This document shows positions 10,763 to 22,702 of a DNA stretch of 64,000 nucleotides, piece after piece. Position 1 is the first letter of the stretch. Each line of letters begins with the position of its first letter. The notes under the pieces were generated by a model. That model was not told the DNA's origin, did not search any database, and worked only from the letters and a program-made list of their open reading frames with translations. Position numbers and translations under genes: made by a program. The stretch is from Bemisia tabaci (Eukaryota; Arthropoda; Insecta; Hemiptera; Aleyrodidae): assembly GCF_918797505.1 (NCBI RefSeq), contig NC_092797.1:33369372-33433371 (forward strand), written 5' to 3'.

Positions 10763-11605
10763 ATTAAAAAAAAAAACTTTTTAAACACGCCCTTTGAGTA
10801 CGCTACACTCTTTGGCCAGTCCTAAGCCTGGATTAAGTGTGAAGGGAAAGTTTTTTTTTTTTTTAATTTTATACTTTTTTCCATCGAAAAAATTCCAAGT
10901 TTTTTCTCCATTGAAAATAATCAGTTGCTTTTCAAAGTGACAACGTCCAGTGCCGAATACCTAATCATTGTTTGGGCGTGAGTGTTACTGCTGATAACTG
11001 ATTTCTCCTCAGCACTCTTAATTTCTCAGACTTATCTCATGCATTTCGCACCTAGTGTCCGCCGCTTTACGCGCGGCGCGTCGCACACGCCACTCATTTC
11101 AAACGGGAGCCAACTCGACCCTTAGGGGAGGGGACCCTTTTTCTAACGGGAGCCAACTCGACCCTTAGGGGAGGGGACCCTTTTTCAAACGGGAGCCGAT
11201 TCGGACGTTTGGGAGCCAACTCGGGTACGTCCCCTTTGACACTGTTTTTAAGATCAGCTGCTCAGCAAAGCGTTGAGCGCAGGTGACCTTTCAAACCAAA
11301 AGCTCTCAAGGCGTGTTTTTATAACACGGCAGCACCTTTGAAATATTTTCAAGCTAAATTTTTAGAATTGCTTGTTGTTTCATGTGTTATATGCTAGGTA
11401 CGGTGTGAGAATACATCTATTACAAAACTGCAAGTAGGAAAGTTTTATGAGCTCATAGATTTTAAGCTTAAGAGCAACATCACATGTAGATCAAAAGAGA
11501 ACACGATTTATTTACTTAAAAAAGTACAGATATGTGCTTACTGCTTACTCTCGGAAACCCTCCCTCCCAAACCGCTAACTGGCGCGGCACCTCCGAAGTA
11601 CACTT

Positions 11606-11766
11606 CAGTAGCGTTAGCGTAGCGTAATCGACTATCGATATTTTCCCATTTGAAGCTATGGTAAAGAATCGATTAATATAGGGTTCGGTTCGGTGGTCAA
11701 TCCTTTTCCATACGGTTGAATGACAAGTTCATCGATTCATCGCAAAGCACACCACGCCACGCCACT
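11606..11766. mobile_element. family F hAT-like MITE, decayed copy
   Basis: Left end CAGTAGCGTTAGCGTAGCG and right end CACGCCACGCCACTG match family F, with the internal ATCGATTAAT and CCATACGG pieces kept. Arms have diverged. The flanking 8-mers GTACACTT and GTTCTCTT match at 5 of 8 positions, so any duplication has decayed. Confidence 0.7.
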
Positions 11767-11786
11767 GGTTCTCTTCAAGAACTATC

Positions 11787-12042
11787 GTGCCGTGCTAAGG
11801 ATGAAGAACGCTGTATAAATATTCGAGAGTTGCCAAATTTCCTTCAATAAAATTTTTAGTTTTGAGGATCACTAGGAACATTTTTCCTTGAAATTTTCAA
11901 CAACTATAGGTGAAATTGCAAACAACGTTATCTGAAAAATTGGAAGAAAAGTATTCATAAGTTTACTAGGAAATTTGTGTTTTATAAATGAAAATTTGGC
12001 AACGCCTGAGGGTTCATACAGCGTTTTTCCTCAGCACGGCAG
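11787..12042. mobile_element. family A foldback, TSD TATC
   Basis: 256-bp foldback from GTGCCGTGCTAAGG to CCTCAGCACGGCAG, flanked by exact 4-bp repeats TATC (11783-11786 and 12043-12046). Near-complete arms. It lies about 20 bp from the preceding family F copy. Confidence 0.85.
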
Positions 12043-12046
12043 TATC

Positions 12047-12431
12047 GCAAGAGCGTGCATTAGATTGAGAGGCAATTGAACGGTTGAACATGTTGCGTAC
12101 TTCGCATCGGGCGCAGCGCGTAGCGCGTTCCCGAACTTAACAAGGCATGACCCAATGCTAAACTCGATTCCGACGTCCTATGCGTGAGTAGTGCCAATAA
12201 AATCAGCCAATTGTAAAAACATCGGACAAGTGACGTTCGTGCGCCGATGGTCCAAGAGCCAGCTTACTTTCAGGATTTTGTGCGATTAGTCGGTGTGACC
12301 GTGTTTTCATCGAGGTGTTCTAATCATTTTATTGCTTCGTCATAAATGCGGAGTCCACCACGCGTAACGTTCCTTGGGATTGGGACTAATACGAATGTTC
12401 AATTTTAGGACAGAAAAAATATTTGACCATA
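12047..12431. other. no gene seen
   Basis: Mixed-composition spacer without open frame or repeat family. Confidence 0.45.
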
Positions 12432-12660
12432 CACTGAGAAAAAGTCTCGTTGGTCAAGGGTCCTGCGACTCTTAAAAAAAATTGAAGAAAAAAATTACTC
12501 TTGATTCAATCGGATTTCTGCTTGAATCAAAAAGAAATCCGCTTAAGTTAAGAAGCGTGACTCTCAATTCGAGCAAAAATCTGATTGAATCAAAAGTATT
12601 TTTTCTTGTCAAATTTGTTTAAGAGTCTGGACGTTGGATCCAAAACATTTTATTCCAGTA
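12432..12660. mobile_element. family B foldback (copy 1)
   Basis: Starts CACTGAGAAAAAG and ends TTTATTCCAGTA. The arms share the family B core TTGATTCAATCGGATTT and its complement GATTGAATCAA. This copy is the most diverged at its left end. Non-coding MITE. Confidence 0.75.
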
Positions 12661-14075
12661 CTCTAACTGAACCCCAATGAACCCTGAACCCTGTTCCTTA
12701 ACTCTAATTGAAGCAACTGAAATTATATCGTGCGCACTAGAGTGCGGCGAGTATAAATTTCATTTTTTTTACAAATGAATTTTGCAGGATTAAATTACGA
12801 ACAAATCTATGGGCTTTTGATGACCATCAATCAAAGAACTAAAACAAAATCGCGGATAGAAGGTTGAAGAAAAAGGAGGAGAAGGAGAAAAGGGAAGGGA
12901 CGGAAAAAACACGGTATGAAGAAGCAGTGGTACTTTTTTTTATTCGACTATCTTGAAGGATCAACAACCGTACATACATAGTTACCAGAGGGAATCGAAA
13001 AGGCCAGAGTACAGTTTTTTGGGTTCAAATATGAGAAGTTTGCGACATGCAGCCATTCGAGCATCTTGAAGACTGATTACTTACCTGTATGGATGGTAAT
13101 AGCTTAAACTTAATTATTCCGACACGAGAGCGAAGATTGCATCTTAAAAAATGATGGCAAATGTTCTTACTGACGCATTCAACTAAAAATGCTCATCCTA
13201 TGAGAAAAAATTCATACAAAACAGCCCGTCTTACATTGTTAATACTTCACAAGGTAAAATATCGTCATTGATAGAAATACATATATGGATAGATCTGAAT
13301 AAATAAAAAGACAACACAAATTTCGTGAGTGAAATCTAAAAATGGTGGAATGTTCAAATTTCTAAGGTGTATTGTAATGGAAGAAAAAAATTGCTCTTCC
13401 TCTCCCCCTCTCCTCATCCCCTTATTCCCACTCGTTCTAAATGAGCTGGCGCATTTTTGTCATGCTCTAAACCTGACGGCTGGAAATCTAATTGAAATCA
13501 AAGTAATTCAGCTTACCTCAGGGCGGAAGAAATGGATGCAAATAAATTGTAGGAATCAGCTTAAATAGGTACATCTTCCCAGAGACGACTTGTTGACAGG
13601 AATTAAATTCCGCTTCCTCAAGTTAAAATGTTTTTCCATTACAAAACGCCCCTCACAATTTGAGGAGAGTAATATTTCATAATTCCTGGCGGATGATAAG
13701 CCGGGCTTGGGCCGCGGAGCTGCGGGATCTCGGAGGATGCAACATAATTTGTGACAGCAAATCAATTTCAGCATTTCATAAATTAGTGCACAATTTTTGT
13801 GGGTGGCGAACAACGGGGGAAAGAGGAAACATCGAGGAACGAAGTCGAAAGAAGTCGGGAAGAAGTTGTCAAAGTATGCAACTGGACTTAAAGGTTTACG
13901 GCTCTCGGCTTTTAATTCATCCGAGTTCTTTCCGGTTGGCGCACGACCTGACGGCTTCACGCAGGAAGACTCGCATTTTACTCGATTGCTATCCTCATGC
14001 GCGGTGACAATTTTATTATTCACGCTTCGGACTGCGCACATTTTTATGCTCCGAAACAATTTCATAAAAAATGAT
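12661..14075. other. no gene seen
   Basis: Contains the longest open frame in the window (13556-14065, minus, 169 codons). It overlaps two open frames on the other strand, has no recognisable domain and no codon bias. I do not call it a gene. Confidence 0.4.
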
Positions 14076-15131
14076 GGCGCACAATGGATCGAATCAATGG
14101 GAGAGGTCGGACGAAATTTGGAAACTTTAAAAGCTTATAACTGTGTTTATACAAAACTTTGAGGTTCTAAAAGTGGCTTCATTGGTTTTCTCCAGGGTCG
14201 GATTTACCTACTTGCCGCCCATGGGCCGCCTGTATTTTGCCGCCCCTTCTCATTCGTTTTGAGACATCGATACAATCCATCAAGTGAACTTGCCGGAGGA
14301 GGAGGAGTGCATAAGACGCGTTTACTCGTGTTGGGCACATTTTCTGTGAAAGCCCTGTCAACACCAGCAAAAGTTCACGAAACTTTGCGCGAAAATTAAG
14401 TTCCATAAACCTATCTCTGTGTGGACGAGGCCTTTCATTTATAAGAGAAGAACTAAAGAATTATGAAAGAATAAACATGAATATGGTTTAATGATTTTAA
14501 TTTCCGCCACTGCACCGCACCGTGTTTGGCGCAATGCGTGAAGTATTCATGCAGTCCTGTAGGCGCTATGCGTTGCTCGCCGACCTCTGCTGGCCGCACC
14601 GTTTTTGACGCAATGCGTGAAGTATTCATGGAGTCTTGTAGGCGCTAATATGTGTTTCATGCTGACCGGCGCGCCAGGGGCTTCTCCTTTCCATCTCAAG
14701 TCCTCGTCATCATTGCTCTCTGCGCCGCGCCGCTCAGGCCAAATTGCGTGTTTGGTTTCTCTCTCAACTAGACTAATGAAAAGCGCTGTCTCTTGTATCA
14801 CCGAAAAACGAGCAAATTAGAAATTACTACACTTTAACTCTCAGGAAATGAGAGATTTTTTCGCCTTTTCTCGTTTGTAATTTTATTTCTACATTAGATT
14901 TTTTTCTTGATACCTACATTTGAAAACATTACAACATTTGCCGCCTTCTAAATTTGCTGCCATGGGCCGCGGCCCATGTGGCCACCCCCTAAATCCAGCC
15001 CTGGTTTCCTCGTGAAATTTTCTTCCAGGAACACTCCCTGAAATTTAAGATGTAACGAAAAAACATAAAAATTTGCATTTTTCGTCAACAATTTCATGTC
15101 CGACCTATCTGATTGACTCGATCCACTGTGT
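14076..15131. mobile_element. family E foldback carrying family C (composite 1)
   Basis: The left arm of E (14076-14192: CGCACAATGGATCGAATCAA then GGAGAGGTCGGAC) and the right arm (15004-15131: GTCCGACCTATCTGATTGAC then CGATCCACTGTG) are continuous with the uninterrupted copy at 28697-28935 once the middle is removed. The insertion point is the TTGGTTTTCTC/TCGTGAAATTTTC junction. The interior is family C (next entry). Confidence 0.75.
14193..15003 (+). mobile_element. family C element (copy 1), nested in E
   Basis: Begins AGGGTCGGATTTACCTAC and ends TAAATCCAGCCCTGG, giving short inverted ends. GCCGCCCATGGGCCGC near the left and CATGGGCCGCGGCCCATG near the right form self-complementary clusters. 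The interior has two tandem modules (GCAATGCGTGAAGTATTCAT then GTCTTGTAGGCGC) at about 14530 and 14608. No transposase is encoded, and superfamily is unknown. Confidence 0.7.
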
Positions 15132-16852
15132 GGCGGTGGAGAACGACGTGATTTCTGAGGGTATTTACATGGGAATAGCAATACCCACACCAAACGGGAG
15201 TATTGAGGAAGTCGCTCACATTCCTGTGGAGTAATTAAGTAATCGGATCCTCTGTTTCTCTCTTTCCAGGATTCACCACTGGGCCGCCCGACCGCCGACA
15301 CATCCTTCGTCCTTCTGAGTTTTACTGTGAGCCTTGAGGGCATTAAGATAACTCACCTGGATGTGTTTCACTGACCTTACATTACAGCGTTTTTCTGTGC
15401 CCCAGCAGTGTTTTATCTATCATCTTACGTACGGATTGATATGCATTGCATTATGGAGGGCCTCACTCAGTACGAATAATAACACGTAGTAGTAAAAGTC
15501 TATGGACTTCTTCATCAGTGTATTTTCCTGCCTGTATACAGTTCTTTTGAGTGAGAAAGTTCCAAACGCATTTGGTCGTTGAACTGTGGACGTTCTACGT
15601 GGATGACTCGTTCTATTTTCACAGATAATAAGTTGCACTTACTTTTTTTCGTTTTTTAAAAAAGTCCACCCACGCATTCTTCCATAAACTTGTGGATGAA
15701 AAAACAATAATCATCAAGTCCAAAGGTGATTAGTAAAAGTAACTCCAATAGTAATGTATCCAATGTTTTAGTCCACTGTACATCCATTAAACCCCATAAC
15801 TCTTTTTAAATGTCGAGGAAGGTCACAAATGATATCGTATCAAATCAAATCAAGTAAATTAGGACAAATACGGATCCACCGAAAAATTAAATGAACGCCA
15901 AAAATTGGGGAGAAAATTTTCATTATGAAATGAGGGAGTAAGAACTGCAGGACAAATGCCTTTTCAAGTGCATCAAAGAAAAACACGATTAAAAAGACGG
16001 TAACAGTTACGATTTGTCGCTCGATTTGTAGTATTTAGAAGTGTTCACTATAATTATTTCTTTACGTTTTGAGTCTCTTTTTCCAATAGATCGGATAAGT
16101 TTGTTCTAACAGCGGGCTTTTTCAATATTTGATAGAATGATGAAAATTCACATGCCGAGCTACTTTCACTAAGTGCGATTTTTCAAGGCCCTTAATGTAT
16201 ATTTTACGTCTGCTTGAACCTCTTATTATAATGCCTGCCTCATCTTTTAGTAAATAGGTTCCTCCAGCCTGACAGCTAATGACTAATTGCCTCGCAAAGA
16301 ACTCGAAGGATTTTTTGGGAACACCTTAAAACAACCTGCCGAAAAATACAGCTCCCGGAGAGGCAACCGGGGTCGTAAGTATGCGTTTTTATTGGTCAGA
16401 ATCTTTAGGCCCTCTAATGTAAATTAAAAAAGAAAAGAGAAAATTTATGATACTTAATGGGTGCTTACTCTAGACCCTCTGCCCACATTCTGTGACCGAG
16501 GGGATAGATGAGGTAACCTGCGAGCGCGCGGTCGCCAGATTTTCATCGAAGATTCTTGAAAGTTGGCAACGCTGTTTTTTCTCCGTTCAAAACATTATAA
16601 AAACCTATTCTTGGTGAAAAATAACGAGTGTTTTTCATACATTATGTATATTATATCAATTAATGTACACAGTGTATGTTTAACAAATATATTACATACA
16701 TTTATTTGAATGGACGGAACCAAACCTTTGCCAACTTTCGAAACTTGCCATCGAAGATTATGCTGAAAAATTAGCTTTTATCCCTCAAATAACTCGAGGT
16801 AAAATCTGCAAAAGACAAGTAACCATGTGAGAATTTTATGACCCTTAAACAG
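15132..16852. other. no gene seen
   Basis: AT-rich sequence with no assignable repeat family. Minus-strand frame 15420-15638 has no domain. Confidence 0.4.
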
Positions 16853-17176
16853 ACCAGAAATTTTCAAAGTACACGCAAAATTTCTAAAAGGAAATTTTAC
16901 CTTATGATATAAATCATTACTTTGAGACTCAGGCTCAGTTTCTGTGGTTTTGTTGCACGATAAGGGTAGTGTTTGGTGTCCGAGGATTGGGTCTTGTCGT
17001 GTTTTTCCTGACAAACCAGAAATTTTCAAAGTCCATGCAAAATTTCTAAAAGGAAATTTTACCTTATAATATGAATCATTACTTTGAGACTCAGGCTCAG
17101 TTTCTGTGGTTTTGTTGCACGATGAAGGTAGTGTTTGGTGTCCGAGGGTTGGGTCTTGTCGTGTTTTTTCTCAAAA
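16853..17176. repeat. tandem duplication, period 162 bp
   Basis: Two units (16853-17014 and 17015-17176) are nearly identical, differing at about ten positions. Both run from ACCAGAAATTTTCAAAGT through GGTTTTGTTGCACGAT to GTCTTGTCGTGTTTTT. The high identity suggests a fairly recent duplication. Not a foldback. Confidence 0.9.
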
Positions 17177-17532
17177 ATACCTAAAATAGCTAACTTTTCA
17201 CAACCATTAGCAGAGAGTTGGCTGTTTCTTCTTTTAAATATGTCATCTCTCGCTGTGCAATGAATGACTGTTGTATCATATTCAAGGAAGCAACATTCAA
17301 CTTTGCGCGTTTCGTTGGATTTCATCAGATGCATCCAAAAATCAGTCATTTTTGGGTGTTTTTGGGAATAAAACACAATAAAACCGAATTTTGGACACCG
17401 CATCCAAGCAATCTTATCATTCAATACAGCTTCAAAACTGACCCACCATCTTCTAGGCAATGATATTAAATTCACAATTCACTACGTGGGCACTTTTTAG
17501 TCTCCAAAATGACTAAAGGAGGTACTAGAATT

Positions 17533-17759
17533 CACTGAAAAAAAAACACATTGGATCTAGAGTCCAGACTCTTAAAAACATCGAAAAGAAAAAATACTCT
17601 TGTTTTAATCAGATTTAAGCTTAAACCAAGAACCAAGCATCTTAATTTAAGCGGATTTCGTTTTAATTCAAGCAAAAATCCGATTGAATCAAGAGTATTT
17701 TTTCTTGTCAATGTTTCCAAGAGTCTGGACTCTGGATCCAACGTGTTTTTTTTCCAGTG
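17533..17759. mobile_element. family B foldback (copy 2)
   Basis: 227 bp from CACTGAAAAAAAAACACATT to TTTTTTTTCCAGTG, with arms TGGATCTAGAGTCCAGACTC and GAGTCTGGACTCTGGATCCA. One of the best-preserved copies. Open frames on both strands arise from the palindrome, not from coding. Confidence 0.85.
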
Positions 17760-18210
17760 TTCTTAATATTACCGCACAATTTGGCAATCTTGGATGCGAG
17801 GTTTTAGAGGCCTGACGGGGAGGAAGGTTGCGGGTCGCGGGGCGGCCGGAGAGGTCCCATTCACGATCCAGGTAGGTAAAGATGATATCCCTGCTCTCAA
17901 AACAGCTGGTATCCGCCCATTAGACCCAACAATTTATGCACTGACACCATAACAATTACGGTAATGTATTTCTATAATGTATGCGTATTGTTAAAACTGC
18001 ATTACGACTGTAACGACGCGTTCGGACGTTGGACGTTGGCCGCCGGACGGGGAGTCGTGGCGCTGGCGAGTCCGCCTCATGGTCCGTCACTCTCAATTCT
18101 TCCGTGACTTATGACGCATGTCTCCTGACGCCTGACTCATGTGTCATGTCAAGACTCACTGTCAGGACCGTCGACTCTTGTATCTTCATCTTAGCAAAAG
18201 CTCCGGTCGT
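17760..18210. other. GC-rich spacer, no gene seen
   Basis: Contains a GC island at about 17815-17880, with a donor-like CAG|GTAGGT, and another at 18020-18180. No frame has a recognisable product. Confidence 0.35.
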
Positions 18211-18955
18211 CTTGCGCTGAGAAGGAACGCCGTATGAGCTTTTGAACTTTGCCAAATTTCCTCGAAAAAAACATGAATTTTCTCGGAGACATGAATGTTT
18301 TTCTTCCTGCTTTTCCACTGATAAAAAAGTATGGTACCATTTACTATGAGTTCACTTGATTTTTTACACAGTGATACTAATTAGTGAAAATAACGAGAAT
18401 TATAATATTGTTCACCAAAAATCAAATTATTCTTAACATAATATGGTAACTGCTACCATAGATTCTGGTGTTTATTACCATACTCGTATCACTGGGTCAG
18501 ATAATGGTAAAATCTACCATATTTTTTTCAGTGTCGGAGAAATGCAATCGTAGGTTGATCTGGACCGTCTGAAGATTTCGAGAAAAATTACTCATCGCCT
18601 TCCTTAATGATTGGAAAACATGGCTATCAAAAATGTCCTTACGACGTTAAACCCTAGTAAGACAACATTTACGAGAGCATTTTGTCTTTCAGCCGTTCTC
18701 AGCTTGCTGTGTCTAAGAGAATCCCGTGTGATCATTTGAATGTTTCACTTGTGTCCCTATGACACATTCATTTTTGGGAGAAATTAAGAATATCGCATAC
18801 CTTAGTATTTTCAGACATACCAAAAAAAAATTGCGGTTAAATTTTCTGTATAATTTTAAAGAAAATAATCATATCTACTTATCCGAGGAAATTGGTGTTT
18901 TAGAAGGAGAAATTTGGCAACGCTCGAATGGTCATATGATGTTTGGCCATAACCT
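18211..18955. mobile_element. family A foldback, interrupted
   Basis: The left end (CTTGCGCTGAGAAGGAACGC, then GCCAAATTTCC) and the right end (about 18850-18955: GGAGAAATTTGGCAACGCTC then GGTCATATGATG) match family A. They are about 500 bp further apart than normal. A D-like element (18316-18533) accounts for part of the excess, and the rest is unexplained. Confidence 0.45.
18316..18533. mobile_element. CACTG/CAGTG foldback (D-like), nested in A
   Basis: 218 bp with ends CACTGATAAAAAAGTATGGT and ACCATATTTTTTTCAGTG, with internal AATGGTAAAATCTACCAT-type palindromes. The TGGTA...TTTACCA theme is shared with the element at 31868-32069. No ORF. The target duplication is not clear. Confidence 0.6.
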
Positions 18956-19391
18956 GGTAACGTAGTGGCCAAGCCTCCTGCTGAGTCTCTTGTCAACTGT
19001 CCCACATCAGCGAGCACGTCGTTTTTAAGTCCTGTCAACACTGCTCATCGAAATATACGTTTTCTCAAACAATTCAAGCCATCAGTAGGTATATCTTTGC
19101 TGGGCTTACTTTAACCGAATCCTGGACCTTGTTTTACCATAGAGTAGAGCCCTCATTTTCCGAATCGAAAACTGATGAAAAGAATGTGGAGGAAATTATC
19201 CTACGTTATAAAACAGTGAGTGACGTCATCTACACACTTTTCCAGCGAATGACATTTCCGATATCATCGATGCGAAAATTTAGTATTTCCACTTAGCTTT
19301 TCCCCTATAAATTTGTACAATTCAATTTTCAAAGTTCCATTCTACGAAATCTGAATCTGATCAGTTAAAAAAGTAAAAATGACCCATAATT
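18956..19391. other. no gene seen
   Basis: AT-rich spacer with one CRE-like TGACGTCA near 19213. No coding frame. Confidence 0.4.
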
Positions 19392-19660
19392 AATTGGGTC
19401 GTACTCAGCAAAAAGGAACCAGCGTGATCACAGTGTTGTAAAAATGTTGCTTCTTCATAATATCTAAAAAAAAAACCTTCTAGAATAGCAAATAGTTTTT
19501 TCTCCTCGCCAAAAAATTGTTAATTTTAAAAGAAAATAATTGGGTCAATTTTAATACTGAACTTATATTAAGTAATTATAAAAGAAAAGAAGAAGTTGCA
19601 CTATTATGAAAACACTGTAATCGTGCTAGTTCCCTTTTGCTGAATGCGATCCAATTAAGG
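19392..19660. mobile_element. family O foldback element
   Basis: Inverted ends of about 45 bp. The left has AATTGGGTCGTACTCAGC followed by AAAAAGGAACCAGCGTGATC, and the right is the complement of AATTGGATCGCATTCAGC then AAAAGGGAACTAGC. The end motif is related to families M and N. No ORF. Confidence 0.75.
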
Positions 19661-19922
19661 ATAGTTAGGTGCAGAAAGGGCATTTCTAGGTCGCGGTGTT
19701 TCAGAGTCTCCAATACTGATTTGTATTTCAAAGTGAAAACTATAATGATTGATTTTTCTGAAATTTACGTTTTAAGCATTGTAAAATATGTATACGTAGA
19801 ATATTCAGTAAAGGTTACAACAAATTAAATACATTTGCTTTGATCGTACTGCATGAAACGCTAGCGGAGGTCTTAAGGCACCGCGACCAAGAAATGCCCT
19901 TTCTACACCCAGTGCTTCAATT
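19660..19922. mobile_element. family T foldback (copy 1)
   Basis: The left arm has GTGCAGAAAGGGCATTTC and GGTCGCGGTGTTTCAG. The right arm is the complement (CACCGCGACCAAGAAATGCC then CTTTCTACAC). It directly abuts family O. A related copy lies at 48433-48705. Confidence 0.7.
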
Positions 19923-20218
19923 TTCGTGCTCTAAATTTTTCCGCGGGAAAGTCAACAGCAGTCTGGCAATAAGCTATGGACCGTGACTAAAATAACATCT
20001 TAGCTGGATTTCCGATGATGAAATCACTCGGAGTGAATACTTGACGTATGACTCGGTGAAACGTCATGGATGTTAACATCTCCTTGGGTCGGAGCAAAGG
20101 AAAACTTTCATCATTAGGAAGTTTTGATCGTCTAAATTGAGAGGAGGAAAGGGACACTCGGGAGGATAAGAGGATGTATGAAATCACCGGCAAAATGCGA
20201 CTCTGACGGGACAGTATA

Positions 20219-20466
20219 CCGCCGTGCTGAGGAAAAACGCCGTATGGACCTTCGATAATCGCCAAATTTCCTTCGATAAAATGTTTATTTTTTAGGAGAG
20301 TTGTGAATATTTTCTCTTGAAATTGTCAAATAATTTAGATCTTATCGCGAAGAAAATTCTTCGGAAAATTGAACGGAAAATATTCGCAAGTTTTCCTGAA
20401 AATTCGTATTTAATTTAAGGAAATTTGGCAACTAACGAAAGCTCATACGGCGTTCTTCCTTAGCAG
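20219..20466. mobile_element. family A foldback
   Basis: From CCGCCGTGCTGAGG to CTTCCTTAGCAG. The right end has lost about 5 bp (the CACGG of the consensus), so the left flank TATA and the right flank TGTA no longer match exactly. Arms otherwise well kept. Confidence 0.8.
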
Positions 20467-20470
20467 TGTA

Positions 20471-22700
20471 GCCCTCGTTGACTTCACCGCGCGGCCCCCG
20501 CCGACTTCAAGAACCTTATTTTCTCGGATCGAAGTTTCGAGGTTGAGTCTCAAGATTTATTTTCTTAAGTAAGAGTATCGTTTAATCCCTTAGAGACTTT
20601 CCCTCTCCTCCTGAATTTCGAGATCCGCATGATATTCGCCGCCCGTTTGTGTTTGATTTCGCCTCCCTTTAATAGTCTTATTCATAAAAACCACGGCTAG
20701 TATTTTAGTTCGCCTGTCATCCGTTTCTTCCCCTCCGAGAGACCATTCTTTTCCCCTTCTTATCCTGTATATCCTTCTTTAAGAGGTACCCGAAAGATTG
20801 CAACCTATTGTCAGATCGACTTAAAAGAGAACGCCACGTTCAGGAGTAAGAGAAGATTTCTATAACACCGCACGGATAGGCAATCTTGGACTCTGATGGC
20901 TAAGGAAACGGGCGGCTTGAGATGTTTGCATGGCTCAGACTCAGCATGTATCTTCCTACCTTGGCATTTTTAAGTCAGAGCATAAACCCCTGTTATAAGC
21001 AGAGAGTCACAACCTCTAACTTTTATCCTTTTATCTGTTTTGTGCATGCACAAAAGAAGGGAAAAAACTTTGATCAAAACTTCTTTGACTTAGATAAGGG
21101 AACTATTATTAAATTTATACACAGCCATGCCCGGATCGCCCGGTTGTAGACAGTTGCAACCGACTGCTTGTCGTACAATACTATAATCAAGCGCGGATTG
21201 TACAAACCATCGCAGTTGACGATGTTACACGCGATTTATTTCAATATCGATGGTTCTCATAATATTGCTCGTTGATTGGCATCTGGACTATAATCTTTTT
21301 TCGGCCTTTTTTCGTCGCTGTAAAATCTGCGAAAATCGAACTACGATTTCGTAAAAGTGTCCGGTATGCGATGATTTTCTATTCTCATCTGACAATCGTG
21401 GAAAGGCTCGGTGAGACTGCAGGTATTTTCAGGTATCCCTCAGATCTTTCCTACGCCCTGCGCATGCTTTGTAAATAAACATTTTTACAAGGCGCATGTT
21501 TACTGGCCTGGACGCTCTCAATGCATAGCTACACAAGAGTTTCGAGGAAGTGCGTTTGGTTTTCGTCGTAAAAGCAAGTTTTAACGTCACACAATCTTTG
21601 TTGTTACACATTTTTATGAACAAGGTCAGGGTTTAGGCAGCGGAGAAATGCTCAATCGAGAGGATAATAGCTCTCGCTATCTTACACCAGCTGACCACCC
21701 ATTTTACCATTTTAACGATGCCAATCAGACGAACAGTGAAACTTTTTTAGTTCCCTCTCCGTTTCAACCATCAATTTGGTCTCAAAAACCTAATGAAAAT
21801 AAGGAAACCATTTTATTGGACAAAATTAAACTTCGGTGGCGTTTCTAAAACAAGGAGGTGTAGACAGCCGGTGTGATGTGCCCACTCCACCACCCTCAAA
21901 ACTTCAGGTAGCTTCAATTGGAATTCAAAATGTGTTGAGAAGGAAAAAGCAGTTTAGTCCTGCACAAAAATCTGTCGTCGAATAGAAAGGGAGATACAGC
22001 CCGTGAACGCTGCAAGGCTAATAATAAGAGAGCCTGCAAACTTATCAACGCAAAATGCCGGACAATACACTGTGCACTCGCTCTTGTAGAAGTAGCATAG
22101 ATCAACAAAGGAAGAAATATTGCGTCCAAATTTCTGCTTAAGTACTGTAGGGATTGGTACGCACAAAAATGAAAAATAAATCATCACAAAAGAAATAAGG
22201 AAGGGGACAAAAAAAAACTTCAGTACTCTCGCGCATTATTTTTAATTGAGTATATAAAAAAGTTGGTTTACCAGTGACATTTAAGTACTCGCTTTGAAGT
22301 CCAAACGTAATTATGGGTGCAGAAACTGTGCTTCTCTTTAGTCTGACGATGATTTGAAGAATCTTTGCGCATCATTTGCTGACCACTGTTCGTTAATTCG
22401 AGAAAATACCAGAAACAAAACAAGAAAATTGCCATTCCCGAGTTTGGTATGCTGCAACCTTGGTTCTTCCTTTGTCTTTCAAAGCTCTCCAAATAATTAT
22501 GGTCTTCGATTAACTTTTTGTTTTAGCTCTTAAATTCTACTGTCTCTCTAACTTTCTATTGCCTCTCAAATTATTCGTGCGATTCTCATTCCTTCACTCA
22601 GCTCCCGCTGCTCTTATAACGAAGGAGCCACTAAGTTTCCTCCAATTACAGAGCTCATTGTCCCAGTTCGCTGCGTCTTCTTTATAGAGCACTTTACAAC
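20471..22700. other. no gene seen
   Basis: 2.2 kb without an assigned repeat family. Several 60-77 codon frames on both strands overlap each other and show no domains. This is the largest unassigned block in the first half of the window. Confidence 0.4.
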
Positions 22701-22702
22701 CA

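Larger units (their letters stand above)
9797..11240 (+). mobile_element. Mutator-like element with subterminal repeat arrays
   Basis: Each end carries an array of one ~20-bp motif, in opposite orientation at the two ends. The left copies (CGAGTTGGCTCCCGT) start near 9811, 9841, 9886 and 9924. The right copies (ACGGGAGCCAACTCG) start near 11103, 11145, 11189 and 11210. Stretches such as GGGGTCCCCTCCCC lie between copies on both sides. The ~1.1 kb interior contains the FLYWCH ORF at 10272-10667. FLYWCH domains are common in Mutator-like transposases of animals, so I infer a truncated, non-autonomous member of that group. No transposase catalytic core is present. Exact ends and target duplication (expected 8-10 bp) are not resolved. 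Confidence 0.6.

Noticed and set aside
13556..14065. Longest open frame (169 codons, minus)
   Set aside because: Overlaps open frames on the plus strand, has no domain or codon bias and no splice or start support. A frame of this size is plausible by chance in 64 kb.
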